Below, one piece after another: positions 1 to 10,378 of a stretch of DNA of 64,000 nt (positions are counted from its first letter, which is position 1; each line of letters starts with the position of its first letter). The position numbers and the translations under genes were made by a program. Source of the DNA: Xanthomonas sp. DAR 34887 (GTDB lineage: Bacteria; Pseudomonadota; Gammaproteobacteria; Xanthomonadales; Xanthomonadaceae); the NCBI RefSeq assembly GCF_041245805.1, contig NZ_CP162490.1, positions 3,325,001 through 3,389,000 on the forward strand. The letters are read 5' to 3'. The notes beneath the pieces are model-generated. The model searched no databases. It was not told the DNA's origin and saw nothing but the letters and a program-made list of their open reading frames with translations.

Positions 1-522
1 CGCGTGGATCTCGTCGACGATCACCGTGCGCACATGGCGCAGCGCGTCGCGCCCGGATGCCGAACCGAGCAGTACGTACAGCGACTCGGGCGTGGTCACC
101 AGCACGTGCGGCGGGCGCCGCCGCGCCTGCGCGCGTTCGCGCTGCGGCGTGTCGCCGGTGCGCACCGCGGTACGGATCTCCACATCGGGCAGGCCCAGCG
201 CGGCCAGCTCGGCGCGGATGCCGGCCAGCGGCGCCTCGAGATTGAGCTGGATATCGTTTGAAAGCGCTTTCAGCGGCGACACATACAGCACCTGGGTGCG
301 GTCGGCGAGCCCGCCATCGCGCAGGCCTTCACGCAGCAGCGCATCGAGCGCGGCGAGAAACGCGGTGAGGGTCTTGCCGGAGCCGGTGGGCGCCGCCACC
401 AAGGTGTGCCGCCCGTCCTGGATCGCCGGCCATGCAGCCAGCTGCGCAGGCGTCGGCGCGGCAAAACAGCGCTCGAACCAGCGGGCGACGGCAGGATGGA
501 AGCGTGCTTGCACGAACGACAT
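1..522 (-). CDS. Lhr-type DEAD/DEAH-box ATP-dependent helicase, N-terminal part (3' end outside window)
   Basis: Only the first 174 residues are visible; the frame stays open to base 1. The start is the ATG at 520-522 (MSFVQARFHPAVARWF). Visible superfamily 2 motifs are APTGSGKT (Walker A/motif I), VSPLKALSND (Ia), VTTPESLYVLL (Ib/Ic) and VDEIHA (motif II, DEIH variant) at the very edge. The DEIH box, the early Q-motif-like PTPAQLAAWPAI and the ESLYVLL segment match the Lhr family of large (about 1400-1500 aa) 3'-5' DNA/RNA helicases linked to nucleic-acid repair. Lhr is inferred from the N-terminus only; the winged-helix and Lhr core domains cannot be seen. Confidence 0.85.
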   Translation of the reverse strand, partial: MSFVQARFHPAVARWFERCFAAPTPAQLAAWPAIQDGRHTLVAAPTGSGKTLTAFLAALDALLREGLRDGGLADRTQVLYVSPLKALSNDIQLNLEAPLAGIRAELAALGLPDVEIRTAVRTGDTPQRERAQARRRPPHVLVTTPESLYVLLGSASGRDALRHVRTVIVDEIHA

Positions 523-1130
523 GCGGTCTCCGGCGACGCAGCGTCGCGATCGAATGCATTGCGGGCGAAACGAGGGGGTGTCCCGATTGTCCTCGGTACG
601 ACAATCGAGTCAATCGCGTCGGGAAAACATGGTGACGTTACCAACGCAGATCAAGCGCAGCTGCGCGGGACAGCTGTTTTCAAGGGATTTTCGGTTAATG
701 ATTCAGTGAAAGCCAAGCTGTCTACCACGTACCCCGACATGCGTTGTTATGTTGTCGATGCCGTCACGCCAGCGCATCCAGAGTTTGCGCAACGAACGTG
801 AAATCGCTTCGGGGAGCCTTGCATGCAGCATGGCAGCATGATCGAACAACCGCGCCGGTACCGGCGCCGCCACGCCGCCGCGGCGCGTGACTGCGCGTAC
901 GCCGTGGTATTGCGCAACGCGCGCATGCTCGGCGATGGCCGTGTGCGACAGCGCAGCGCAAGGTGCGTGCGCGGCACCGGCGCACAACGGGGCAACGTCC
1001 GCACCGACGTCGATTGCAGCTTCACCGCTTCCACTCGCTCGCCCTCGGCGGCGTGGCGATTCAACGTCGACTCCACCGCTTCACTTCCCTAGCCAGACCT
1101 TTTCACTTCCCTAGCCAAGGAGCATCACCA
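523..1130. other. Gene-poor 608-bp spacer between helicase and DUF3175 gene
   Basis: No reading frame here has convincing composition or recognisable protein similarity on either strand. The part at about 590-760 is distinctly more AT-rich than the surroundings and probably contains the minus-strand helicase promoter. Bases 1080-1095 and 1102-1117 are an exact 16-bp direct repeat (TTCACTTCCCTAGCCA) with a 22-bp period. The second copy runs into the AAGGAG ribosome-binding site at 1117-1122 of the next gene. Confidence 0.5.
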
Positions 1131-1445
1131 ATGGCACACAGCAGCTCGAATGTTTCCACCGCCCACTGGGTGCAGCGCGTCAACGACAGCAGCGATGCGC
1201 TGGAGCTCACGCCCAGCGTGTTCGAACGCGACGACCCGGTGTCCATCGCCCGTTCGCTCAAGCACTCCGCCGACCAGAGCGCGCGGCGCCGCACCGGTCC
1301 CTACCGCTCGGCGATGTCGATGCTGACCTTCTACATCAACCGCGCCGGCAAGCAGCTGCCGGCCCAGCGCCGCGAGGTGCTGGAACAGGCCAAGGACGAA
1401 CTGCGCAGCCTGTACGGCAAGCCGCGCCGGGGCACCGCGGGCTGA
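1131..1445 (+). CDS. DUF3175 family protein, 104 aa
   Basis: Small soluble basic protein starting MAHSSSNVSTAHWVQRV and ending near YGKPRRGTAG. The W-V-Q-R-V start of the domain, the SVFERDDPVSIARSLKHSA segment and the SAMSMLTFYINRAGKQLP core match the DUF3175 family as I remember it; that family has no established function. ATG 1131 is chosen because AAGGAG lies at 1117-1122, a good Shine-Dalgarno spacing. No signal peptide or membrane segment is visible. It precedes the GAF-EAL gene on the same strand by 118 bp, and cotranscription is possible but not shown. Confidence 0.8.
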   Translation: MAHSSSNVSTAHWVQRVNDSSDALELTPSVFERDDPVSIARSLKHSADQSARRRTGPYRSAMSMLTFYINRAGKQLPAQRREVLEQAKDELRSLYGKPRRGTAG

Positions 1446-1563
1446 GCGCCGCGACGCGGCATTCGGGGGCGCAGCGTGATGCGCACGGCAGTTCCGTGCT
1501 TCGCTAGCGCCCCCCGGCGCGTTGCGTTTGCCCTGCGCCGAAGCATGGGCGCATGATCGCGAC

Positions 1564-2937
1564 ATGATCAAGGAACCCGACGTTTCGGACTGGGTCCAGC
1601 GCCCTGCCGATACCGCTGCCGACCCTGGCTCCGTCGCCTCGGCGATGAGCGAGGATGCACTGCTGCTGTCGCGGATCATCCTCGCCCAGGGCGAGATCGC
1701 CGCTGCCGGCAGCGATCCGCTGCAGGTGGTCGACGTGGTGACCCGCCGCGCGCAGGAGCTAACCCGCTCCAACGGCGCGGTGGTGGAGATGTGCGACGGC
1801 AACGACATGCTGTACTGGTCGGCCAGCGGTACCGCCGAACGGCACCTGGGCCTGCGCCTGCCCAGCAACGGCAGCCTGTCCGGACTGTGCATGCGCAGCG
1901 GCAAGGTGCTGCAGTGCGACGATTCCGAGCAGGACCCGCGGGTCAATCTCGAGGCGTGCCGCAAGGTCGGCCTGCGTTCGATGCTGGTGGTGCCGCTCAG
2001 CTATGGCGATCGCGGCATCGGCGTGCTCAAGGTGATGTCGCCCTACCCCTGCAGCTACACCCCGCAGGACGTGCGTACGTTGGAAATGCTGGCGACCCTG
2101 GTCGGCGCGACGCTGGCATTGGCGATGGACCGCGCCGCGCTGCAGACCGATATCGCGCGCCGCCAGAACGCGGAAAAGCATGCGTTCCGCGAGAAGGCGG
2201 CGATCGCCACGCGCATCCGCGAGGTGGTCGCCAACGAACGCCTGCAGATCGTGACCCAGCCGGTGCTGGCGCTTTCCACGCAGCGCATCGTCGGCGTGGA
2301 AGCCTTGTCGCGGTTCCCGTCCCATCCCGGCCTGGCGCCGCTGCGCTGGTTCGACGACGCGAGCAAGGTCGGGCTGGCGCTGGAGCTGGAGCTGACCGCG
2401 GTGCGCAAGGCGCTGCCGTTGCTGGCGCAATTGCCCGCGCCGCTGTACCTGGCGCTCAACGTCTCCGCGCAGACCCTGCTGCACCCGCAGCTGGAGGCGC
2501 TGCTGCACGGCCACGACCTGTCGCGGGTGGTGCTGGAGATCACCGAGCAGTTGCAGGCGCCGGACTATCCGCGCCTGTCCGAGCATATCGGCGCGCTGCA
2601 GCGGCAAGGCCTGCGCGTCGCGCTGGACGACGCCGGCACCGGCTTCGCCAGCCTGCGCCACCTGCTGCACCTGTCGCCTGACATCATCAAGCTGGACCTG
2701 ACCCTGACCCGCGGCATCGACGCCGAACCGCGGCGCCAGCGGCTGGCGCTGGCGATCCTGTCCTTCGCCGCCGAGACCGACGCCAGCGTCATCGTCGAGG
2801 GCATCGAGACCGAGAGCGAACTGGCCACGCTGCAGGCGCTGGGCGCGCGCTACGGGCAAGGCTACCAACTGGCGCATCCGGGGCCGCTGTCGGCGCACCT
2901 GGCGCGCTATCCGGCAATCGGCGACGCGGCGGACTGA
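1564..2937 (+). CDS. GAF-EAL domain protein, predicted c-di-GMP phosphodiesterase
   Basis: 457-aa cytoplasmic protein with an N-terminal GAF sensor domain (about residues 35-185), a short helical linker and a C-terminal EAL domain (about 215-450). No GGDEF or transmembrane segment is present. The EAL signature residues look intact: VEALSRF (E246), LNVSAQT, LEITEQ, ALDDAGTGFASL, IIKLDLT, VEGIETE and YGQGYQL. It is therefore predicted to be catalytically competent and to hydrolyse c-di-GMP to pGpG. ATG 1564 is preferred over an in-frame start at 1522 because the extra 14 residues are unlike the family. The GAF ligand is unknown. Confidence 0.88.
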   Translation: MIKEPDVSDWVQRPADTAADPGSVASAMSEDALLLSRIILAQGEIAAAGSDPLQVVDVVTRRAQELTRSNGAVVEMCDGNDMLYWSASGTAERHLGLRLPSNGSLSGLCMRSGKVLQCDDSEQDPRVNLEACRKVGLRSMLVVPLSYGDRGIGVLKVMSPYPCSYTPQDVRTLEMLATLVGATLALAMDRAALQTDIARRQNAEKHAFREKAAIATRIREVVANERLQIVTQPVLALSTQRIVGVEALSRFPSHPGLAPLRWFDDASKVGLALELELTAVRKALPLLAQLPAPLYLALNVSAQTLLHPQLEALLHGHDLSRVVLEITEQLQAPDYPRLSEHIGALQRQGLRVALDDAGTGFASLRHLLHLSPDIIKLDLTLTRGIDAEPRRQRLALAILSFAAETDASVIVEGIETESELATLQALGARYGQGYQLAHPGPLSAHLARYPAIGDAAD

Positions 2938-2955
2938 GTTCTTGCGATAGATTTC

Positions 2956-3026
2956 TGTAGGAGCGGCTTCAGCCGCGACCGGGCCTTCTTCGGAACGCTC
3001 CTGTCGCGGCTGAAGCCGCTCCTACA
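2956..3026. repeat. Inverted pair of 24-bp REP-like palindromic elements
   Basis: A 24-bp arm at 2956-2979 (core GTAGGAGCGGCTTCAGCCGC) is repeated exactly in inverted orientation at 3003-3026, with a 23-bp loop. Another copy lies at 37820-37843. Elements of this kind are common intergenic repeats in Xanthomonas and relatives. Here the pair separates the convergent GAF-EAL and pnp genes and may help end transcription. Confidence 0.85.
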
Positions 3027-3093
3027 CGGGCATCGCGGTGTTCGCGGCATTGCGACCGCTCGCGGCGCGCTTCCTACGCAAACGCCGCCCATG

Positions 3094-3120
3094 AAAAAAG
3101 CGGGCCGAAGCCCGCTTTTT
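3094..3120. terminator. Bidirectional Rho-independent terminator (GAF-EAL gene / pnp)
   Basis: A-run, stem AGCGGGC, loop CGAA, stem GCCCGCT, T-run. Both strands end in a U-tract (5 T on plus, 6 T on minus), so it can serve both the GAF-EAL gene and pnp, whose stop is 29 bp away. Confidence 0.9.
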
Positions 3121-3148
3121 CCTTGGTGCAGCGCGGGATGCGGACGGC

Positions 3149-5257
<2,109 letters not shown>

Positions 5258-5375
5258 GGGGTTTCCTTGGATGATGCTGTCTTCGAATGGACCGCTGACG
5301 GCCCATGCCGCTGGCGGGTGGCCGGGAGGATCCGGCCGGCGGCGCGGAGCATTCCCCGGGCCACGGTACTACCCA

Positions 5376-5408
5376 AAACAAAACCGCGGCGCATCACTGC
5401 GCCGCGGT
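5376..5408 (-). terminator. rpsO terminator/attenuator upstream of pnp
   Basis: An 11-bp GC-rich stem (ACCGCGGCGCA / TGCGCCGCGGT, arms 5383-5393 and 5398-5408) with a 4-nt loop is followed on the minus strand by TTTGTTTTGGG. It sits directly after the rpsO stop and before pnp, in the position of the E. coli rpsO t1 terminator. Confidence 0.8.
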
Positions 5409-5421
5409 CGGGTTCGTTGAC

Positions 5422-5682
5422 TCAGCGACGCAGGCCGAGCTTCTCGATCAGCGCCTTGTAGCGCTCGCCATCCTTCTTCTTCAGATAGTCGAGCAGGCTG
5501 CGGCGGCGGTTGACCATCTGCAGCAGGCCGCGGCGGCTGTGATGGTCCTTCTTGTGGGTCTTGAAGTGGCCGGTCAGCAGCTCGATGCGCGCGGTCAGCA
5601 GGGCGACCTGCACTTCCGGGGAGCCGGTATCGGCGGCGCCGCGCTTGTTTTCTTCGATGACTTTCTGGGTGTCGATGGACAT
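5422..5682 (-). CDS. rpsO: 30S ribosomal protein S15
   Basis: 86 aa, the typical S15 length, starting MSIDTQKVIEENKRG. The conserved TGSPEVQVALLT segment, HKKDHHSRRGLL (16S rRNA helix 22 contact region) and the C-terminal ALIEKLGLRR are all present. S15 binds 16S rRNA early in 30S assembly and in E. coli represses its own translation. ATG at 5680-5682. The 211-bp upstream spacer to truB could hold its own promoter and the autoregulatory leader. Confidence 0.98.
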   Translation of the reverse strand: MSIDTQKVIEENKRGAADTGSPEVQVALLTARIELLTGHFKTHKKDHHSRRGLLQMVNRRRSLLDYLKKKDGERYKALIEKLGLRR

Positions 5683-5798
5683 GGTGTGTTTTCTCTGAGA
5701 TGCGGGGCCGGCAGGAACGTGCTGATGACGCACCGCCTGGCTCGCCGATTGCGAAGGATTGCGCCGGAGCGCAGGGTTGCCGTAAAGGCCGCCGAATT

Positions 5799-5818
5799 GT
5801 ACCGGCCCCAGCCGGTAC
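5799..5818 (-). terminator. Possible truB-rpsO intercistronic hairpin
   Basis: Perfect 8-bp stem GTACCGGC / GCCGGTAC with a 4-nt loop between truB and rpsO. On the minus strand it is followed by AATTCGG rather than a U-run, so it is a weak terminator candidate or an RNA-processing/regulatory hairpin. Confidence 0.3.
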
Positions 5819-5893
5819 GGACAAGGTGTTAACGCCGCGTCATGGCCAGGCCGGCCGTATGGCGGCCGCCGCGGCCGCCCGGCAGGCGCCGGA

Positions 5894-6820
5894 TCAGAGG
5901 TTGAACATGCGCTGCGGCGCCAGCAGCCCGCCGGCATCGATCTGGCCCAATCCCAGCGGCACGCCGTCGTCGCCGAACACCGCGACCGCACCGGGCGCCC
6001 AGGCGGCATCGCGCAGCCGCTGCCCCATGCGAAAACGCTGCGCCGCAGCATGATCCAGGCGCACCGGCGGAAAATCGACCAGGCCGGCGGCCAGCGGCAG
6101 CAGCAGCGCCTCCAGGGCCTCCGGCTCTTGCGCGGCCAATTGCTGCAGCCGCTCAAGGGTCACCATCTGCGGCTGCCGGAACGGCTCCACCCACAAGCGG
6201 CGCAAGCCCGCGATATGCGCGCCGCAGCCCAGCGCCTCGCCCAGGTCGCGGGCCAGGCTGCGGATATAGGTGCCGGAACCGCAGGCCACGTGCAGGCGCA
6301 GGCGCTCGTTGTCGTGGGCGAGCACGTCGATCGCATGCACCTCGACCTCGCGCTCCGGCGCCTCGATGGCTTCGCCGCGGCGCGCCTTGGCGTACAGCGG
6401 CTCGCCGCCCTGCTTCAGCGCCGAATAGATCGGCGCGCGTTGGCGGATGCGGCCGCGCAGCGGCGCCAGCGCCGCCTGCAGGGTCGCCGCGTCGATCGGT
6501 GGCACCGGCCGGGTGCGCAGCACCGCGCCATCGGCATCGTCGCTGTCGGTGCTCACGCCGAGCACGATCTCGGCGTCGTAGGCCTTGGCCGATCCCAGCA
6601 GCAGCCCGGCCAGCTTGGTCGCCTCGCCGAAGCACAGCGGCAGCAGGCCGGTGGCCAGCGGGTCCAGGCTGCCGGTATGGCCGCCCTTCTCGGCACGGAA
6701 CAGCCGCCGCGCCGCTTGCAGCGCCGCGTTGGAACTCATGCCGGCCGGCTTGTCGAGCAGCACGATGCCGTCGAGGCGGCGGAAGGAGATGCGGGGCAGT
6801 CGGGGGCCGAAGACGGGCAT
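5894..6820 (-). CDS. truB: tRNA pseudouridine(55) synthase TruB
   Basis: 308 aa. It forms pseudouridine 55 in the T-loop of tRNAs. Visible signatures are GIVLLDKPAGMSSN near the N-terminus, GGHTGSLDPLATGLLP with the catalytic Asp, and CGSGTYIRSLARDLG. The C-terminal region fits the PUA-like extension of gamma-proteobacterial TruB. ATG at 6818-6820. It follows rbfA in the nusA-infB operon with a 245-bp spacer that carries degenerate GGGATTC-type repeats. Confidence 0.96.
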   Translation of the reverse strand: MPVFGPRLPRISFRRLDGIVLLDKPAGMSSNAALQAARRLFRAEKGGHTGSLDPLATGLLPLCFGEATKLAGLLLGSAKAYDAEIVLGVSTDSDDADGAVLRTRPVPPIDAATLQAALAPLRGRIRQRAPIYSALKQGGEPLYAKARRGEAIEAPEREVEVHAIDVLAHDNERLRLHVACGSGTYIRSLARDLGEALGCGAHIAGLRRLWVEPFRQPQMVTLERLQQLAAQEPEALEALLLPLAAGLVDFPPVRLDHAAAQRFRMGQRLRDAAWAPGAVAVFGDDGVPLGLGQIDAGGLLAPQRMFNL

Positions 6821-6821
6821 G

Positions 6822-6885
6822 GAGGAATCGGGACCGGGGACTCGAGACTCGGGACCCGGGAACGCCGAATCGGGAGTCGAACGGT
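6822..6885. repeat. Degenerate GGGATTC/GGGACTC spacer repeat
   Basis: Successive short units (ggaatcggg, gggactcgaga, ctcgggac, cgaatcgggagtcg) fill the region just upstream of the truB start. It looks like one arm of the spacer repeat family seen more cleanly at 30293-30407 and 32815-32949. Confidence 0.6.
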
Positions 6886-7065
6886 GAGGCCTGCGCGGCT
6901 GCAGGCCGGACTTGGGAAACAGCCGCCTAGCGGCGGCGGATCGCGGCTGCGGCTACCGCAGGCGGAGATGCTGGAGCGGCATGGCGATCGATGCAGACAA
7001 GTGCTGCCTGCCGCTCGCCAACGCCGGTTGCGCACCGCAGCGATGCTTGCGCATCGTGCGCGCGC

Positions 7066-7467
7066 TCACTCCTTGGACGGAGCCGGCTCGTCGTCGCCGT
7101 CGTGGCCTTCGGCTTGCTGCAATTCGGGGATGTCGCGCAGCAGGTTGTCGATGCGCTCGCCGCGATCGACCGAATCGTCGTAGTGGAAATGCAGTTCGGG
7201 CACGTGGCGCAGCTTCATCGCCCGCGCCAGTTCGCTGCGCAGTTGCGGCGCCAGCTCCTTCAGGCCCTTGACCGCCTCGACGGAGCGCTCGGGCATCAAC
7301 GCGGTGACGAACACCTTGGCATGGGCCATATCGCGGGTGACTTCGACGTCGGACACGCTGACCGACGGCAGGCCGTGATCGCGCACGGCCGAATGCACGA
7401 TCGTGCCCAGGTCGCGGCGGATCTGCGCGGAAACGCGATCGGTACGGTGAAAGGATTTGGTGGGCAT
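7066..7467 (-). CDS. rbfA: 30S ribosome-binding factor A
   Basis: 133 aa, the usual length. RbfA binds free 30S subunits and is needed for 16S rRNA 5'-end processing and cold adaptation. The sequence starts MPTKSFHRTDRVSAQIRRDL and contains DVEVTRDMAHAKVFVTA and RHVPELHFHYDDSVDRGERI, the KH-like RbfA core. The tail is acidic (GHDGDDEPAPSKE). The ATG at 7465-7467 is chosen over upstream in-frame codons because the family starts here and the upstream residues fall in spacer repeat sequence. Confidence 0.96.
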   Translation of the reverse strand: MPTKSFHRTDRVSAQIRRDLGTIVHSAVRDHGLPSVSVSDVEVTRDMAHAKVFVTALMPERSVEAVKGLKELAPQLRSELARAMKLRHVPELHFHYDDSVDRGERIDNLLRDIPELQQAEGHDGDDEPAPSKE

Positions 7468-7548
7468 AGCGAAAATCTCTCTGTTCGGAATAAAGAAACC
7501 GGGAAAGGCCTGGGACGAGCGACGCACCTGCTGCGCCCCGCTCCTCCC

Positions 7549-7577
7549 ATTCCCCAATCCCGATTCCCGAATCCCGG
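7549..7577. repeat. Short CCCGAATCCC-type spacer repeat between rbfA and infB
   Basis: Units cccaatcccg, attcccgaat and cccgg lie directly behind the infB stop. It is a single arm of the same repeat family as at 30293-30407 and 32815-32949; no clear opposite arm is present here. Confidence 0.6.
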
Positions 7578-7580
7578 CTC

Positions 7581-10286
7581 TTAAAGCGTGCGCTGCACTT
7601 CGATGCGCTCGAAGCACTCGATCTGGTCACCCGGCTTGACGTCGTTGTAGGCCTTCACGCCAATACCGCACTCGGTGCCGTTGCGCACCTCGTCGACGTT
7701 CTCCTTGAAGCGGCGCAGCGATTCCAGCTCGCCCTCGAACACCACGGTGTTGTCGCGCAGCACGCGGATCGGCTTGTTGCGCTTGACCACGCCCTCCACC
7801 ACCATGCAGCCGGCGACCGCGCCGAACTTGGAGCTGCGGAACACGTCGCGCACCTGGGCGGTACCGATGATCTCTTCGCGGATTTCCACGCCGAGCAGAC
7901 CGGACGCCACCTGCTTCACCTGGTCGATCACGTCGTAGATGATCGAGAAGTAGCGCAGGTCGATCCCGTTGGTCTCGATGATGCGCCGCGCCGACGCGTC
8001 GGCACGCACGTTGAAGCCGATCACCGTGGCCTTGGACGCCAGCGCCGAGTTCGCATCGGACTCGGTGATGCCGCCGACGCCGGAATGGATCACGTTGATG
8101 CGGATCTGCTCGTTGGACAGCGCCACCAGCGACTGCTTCAGCGCCTCCACCGAACCCTGCACGTCGGCCTTGATCACCAGGTTCAGCGACAGCTGGCCTT
8201 CGCCCTTGCCGAGCTGCGACATGATGTCTTCCATGCGGCTGCCCGCCGAGGACACCAGGCGCGATTCGCGGCGCTTGGCTTCGCGCTGCTGCGCCACGTC
8301 CTTGGCCAGGCGCTCGTCGTCGACCACGACGAAGTCGTCGCCGGCATCGGGCACGCCGGACAGGCCCAGCACCTGCACCGGGATGGACGGGCCGGCGGAG
8401 TCCGGCTGCTTGCCGGTCTCGTCGAACAGCGCACGCACGCGGCCGTACTGCACGCCGCACACCAGGTAGTCGCCGCGCTTCAGGCTGCCCTGCTGCACCA
8501 GCACCGTCGCCACCGGGCCACGGCCCTTGTCCAGCGAGGATTCGATCACCACGCCGCTTGCGCGGCCCTCGAACACCGCCTTCAGTTCCAGCACTTCGGC
8601 CTGCAGCGAGATCGCGTCGAGCAGCGTGTCGATGCCCGCGCCGGTCTTGGCCGAGACTTCGACGAACTGGGTGTCGCCACCGAATTCTTCGGCAACCACG
8701 TCCTGCGACAGCAGTTCGTTCTTGACCCGCAGCGGATCGGCGCCGGACTTGTCGATCTTGTTGACCGCCACGATCAGCGGCACGCCGGCCGCCTTGGCGT
8801 GCTTGACCGCCTCGATCGTCTGCGGCATCACGCCGTCGTCGGCCGCCACCACCAGCACCACGATGTCGGTCAGCTTGGCGCCGCGCGCGCGCATCGAGGT
8901 GAAGGCCGCATGGCCGGGGGTATCCAGGAAGCTGATGACGCCGCGATCGGTTTCGACGTGATACGCGCCGATGTGCTGGGTGATGCCGCCGGCTTCGCCC
9001 GAGGCGACCTTGGTGCGGCGGATGTAGTCCAGCAGCGAGGTCTTGCCGTGATCGACGTGGCCCATGATGGTGACCACCGGCGGACGCGGGCGCTTCTCGC
9101 CCTGCTCGTCCTCGGTGTGCGCCAGCAGCGCGTCCTCGGCATCGGCACTGCCCGCGCGCACCGGCTTGTGGCCGAGCTCTTCGGTGATCAGCGCCGCGGT
9201 GTCGTGGTCGATGGACTGGGTGATGGTGGCCATCACGCCCATCTTGAACAGCGCCTTGACCACGTCGCCGCCCTTCAGCGCGAGCTTCTGCGCCAGGTCG
9301 GCCACGGTGATCGTGTCGCCGATCGCCACTTCGCGCACCACCGGTGCGGTCGGACGCTCGAACCCATGCGCGCCGCCACCGCTGCGCGAGGGCTCGGGCT
9401 GGCGACGGCCGCCGCTGTTGCCGCCGCGCGGCTTGCCGCGCACGTTGGAACGGCGCGCGCGATCGGCGGCGGACAGGTGCAGCTGGCCGGCGAAGCGGCT
9501 GGTGCTGTCGTCGTCCTCGACGCCGGCGACCATCACGTGCGAGCCGCGGGTCTTGTGCTTGTTGCCGGCGTTGCGGTCGTCGCTGCGCGGCGCGGCCGGC
9601 TTCGGCGGATGGTGCGGTGCGCCGGCCGGGCGCGGCGCGCGCGGCGCGGCGGCGGCGGCGCTGCCGGCACCGGCATTCGGACTGGCGGTAGACGCAGGCG
9701 CGGTTGCGGCCGGCGGCGCCGACTCGGCTTCCACCTCGGCCTGTGCGGCCTTGCGCTCGGCTTCCACGCGGTCGCGCGCATCCTGCTCGGCCTTGCGCTT
9801 GCGCTCGATTTCCTCGGCGCGCGCGCGGTCCTGTTCGGCGAGCTTCTGCTGCTCGGCCAGATTGCGCTGCTTGGACTCCTCCAGCTTGCGCAGGATCTCG
9901 GCGCGCTCGTCATCCACCCGTCCGCCCGACGACGTGCCCGCGCGCTCGGCGGCGAGGTCTTCGGCGGTCTTGACGTAGGTACGCTTCTGCCGGACCTCGA
10001 CATTGACCGTGGTCTTGCTGCGACCGGCGCTGACCGTCACTTCCTGCAGCTTGCGCCGGTTCAGGGTGATCTTCTTCGGCGCGGCCTGGGCTTCTTCCTC
10101 GACCGGCTTGTCGGTCTTGCCGTGGGTACGGCGCAGGAAGCCGAGCAGCTTCATCTTTTCGGTACTGGTCACGACCTGGTCGGGACCGCTGAACTTCATC
10201 CCGGCCTCGGCCAGTTGAACCAGCAGTTTATCGACCGGCGTATTCACCAGTTCGGCCAGCTTGCGGATGGTGGTTTGCTGCGACAT
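7581..10286 (-). CDS. infB: Translation initiation factor IF-2
   Basis: 901 aa. The GTPase brings fMet-tRNA to the 30S P-site and promotes subunit joining. It has an IF2 N-terminal domain (TIRKLAELVNTPVDKLLVQL), a long charged and Ala/Pro-rich linker (about 80-320), and a G domain from about residue 405 with GHVDHGKT (G1), DTPGHAAF (G3) and NKID (G4). Domains II to IV follow, including the initiator-tRNA-binding C-terminus (EVRNGTECGIGVKAYNDVKPGDQIECF). ATG at 10284-10286. It lies 92 bp after nusA in the standard operon. Confidence 0.98.
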   Translation of the reverse strand: MSQQTTIRKLAELVNTPVDKLLVQLAEAGMKFSGPDQVVTSTEKMKLLGFLRRTHGKTDKPVEEEAQAAPKKITLNRRKLQEVTVSAGRSKTTVNVEVRQKRTYVKTAEDLAAERAGTSSGGRVDDERAEILRKLEESKQRNLAEQQKLAEQDRARAEEIERKRKAEQDARDRVEAERKAAQAEVEAESAPPAATAPASTASPNAGAGSAAAAAPRAPRPAGAPHHPPKPAAPRSDDRNAGNKHKTRGSHVMVAGVEDDDSTSRFAGQLHLSAADRARRSNVRGKPRGGNSGGRRQPEPSRSGGGAHGFERPTAPVVREVAIGDTITVADLAQKLALKGGDVVKALFKMGVMATITQSIDHDTAALITEELGHKPVRAGSADAEDALLAHTEDEQGEKRPRPPVVTIMGHVDHGKTSLLDYIRRTKVASGEAGGITQHIGAYHVETDRGVISFLDTPGHAAFTSMRARGAKLTDIVVLVVAADDGVMPQTIEAVKHAKAAGVPLIVAVNKIDKSGADPLRVKNELLSQDVVAEEFGGDTQFVEVSAKTGAGIDTLLDAISLQAEVLELKAVFEGRASGVVIESSLDKGRGPVATVLVQQGSLKRGDYLVCGVQYGRVRALFDETGKQPDSAGPSIPVQVLGLSGVPDAGDDFVVVDDERLAKDVAQQREAKRRESRLVSSAGSRMEDIMSQLGKGEGQLSLNLVIKADVQGSVEALKQSLVALSNEQIRINVIHSGVGGITESDANSALASKATVIGFNVRADASARRIIETNGIDLRYFSIIYDVIDQVKQVASGLLGVEIREEIIGTAQVRDVFRSSKFGAVAGCMVVEGVVKRNKPIRVLRDNTVVFEGELESLRRFKENVDEVRNGTECGIGVKAYNDVKPGDQIECFERIEVQRTL

Positions 10287-10378
10287 TCGGATCCTATGAT
10301 CTGGTTGGCGCCCCCTCGCGTGCGAAGGTAGCGCGGATTCTAAGCCCTGATCGGTTCAGGGCGGCATTCATCGCTGAC

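Noticed and set aside
747..1092. Short frames on both strands (about 90-110 codons) in the spacer before the DUF3175 gene
   Set aside because: Arg/Ala/Ser-rich translations with no ribosome-binding site or family resemblance; treated as non-coding.
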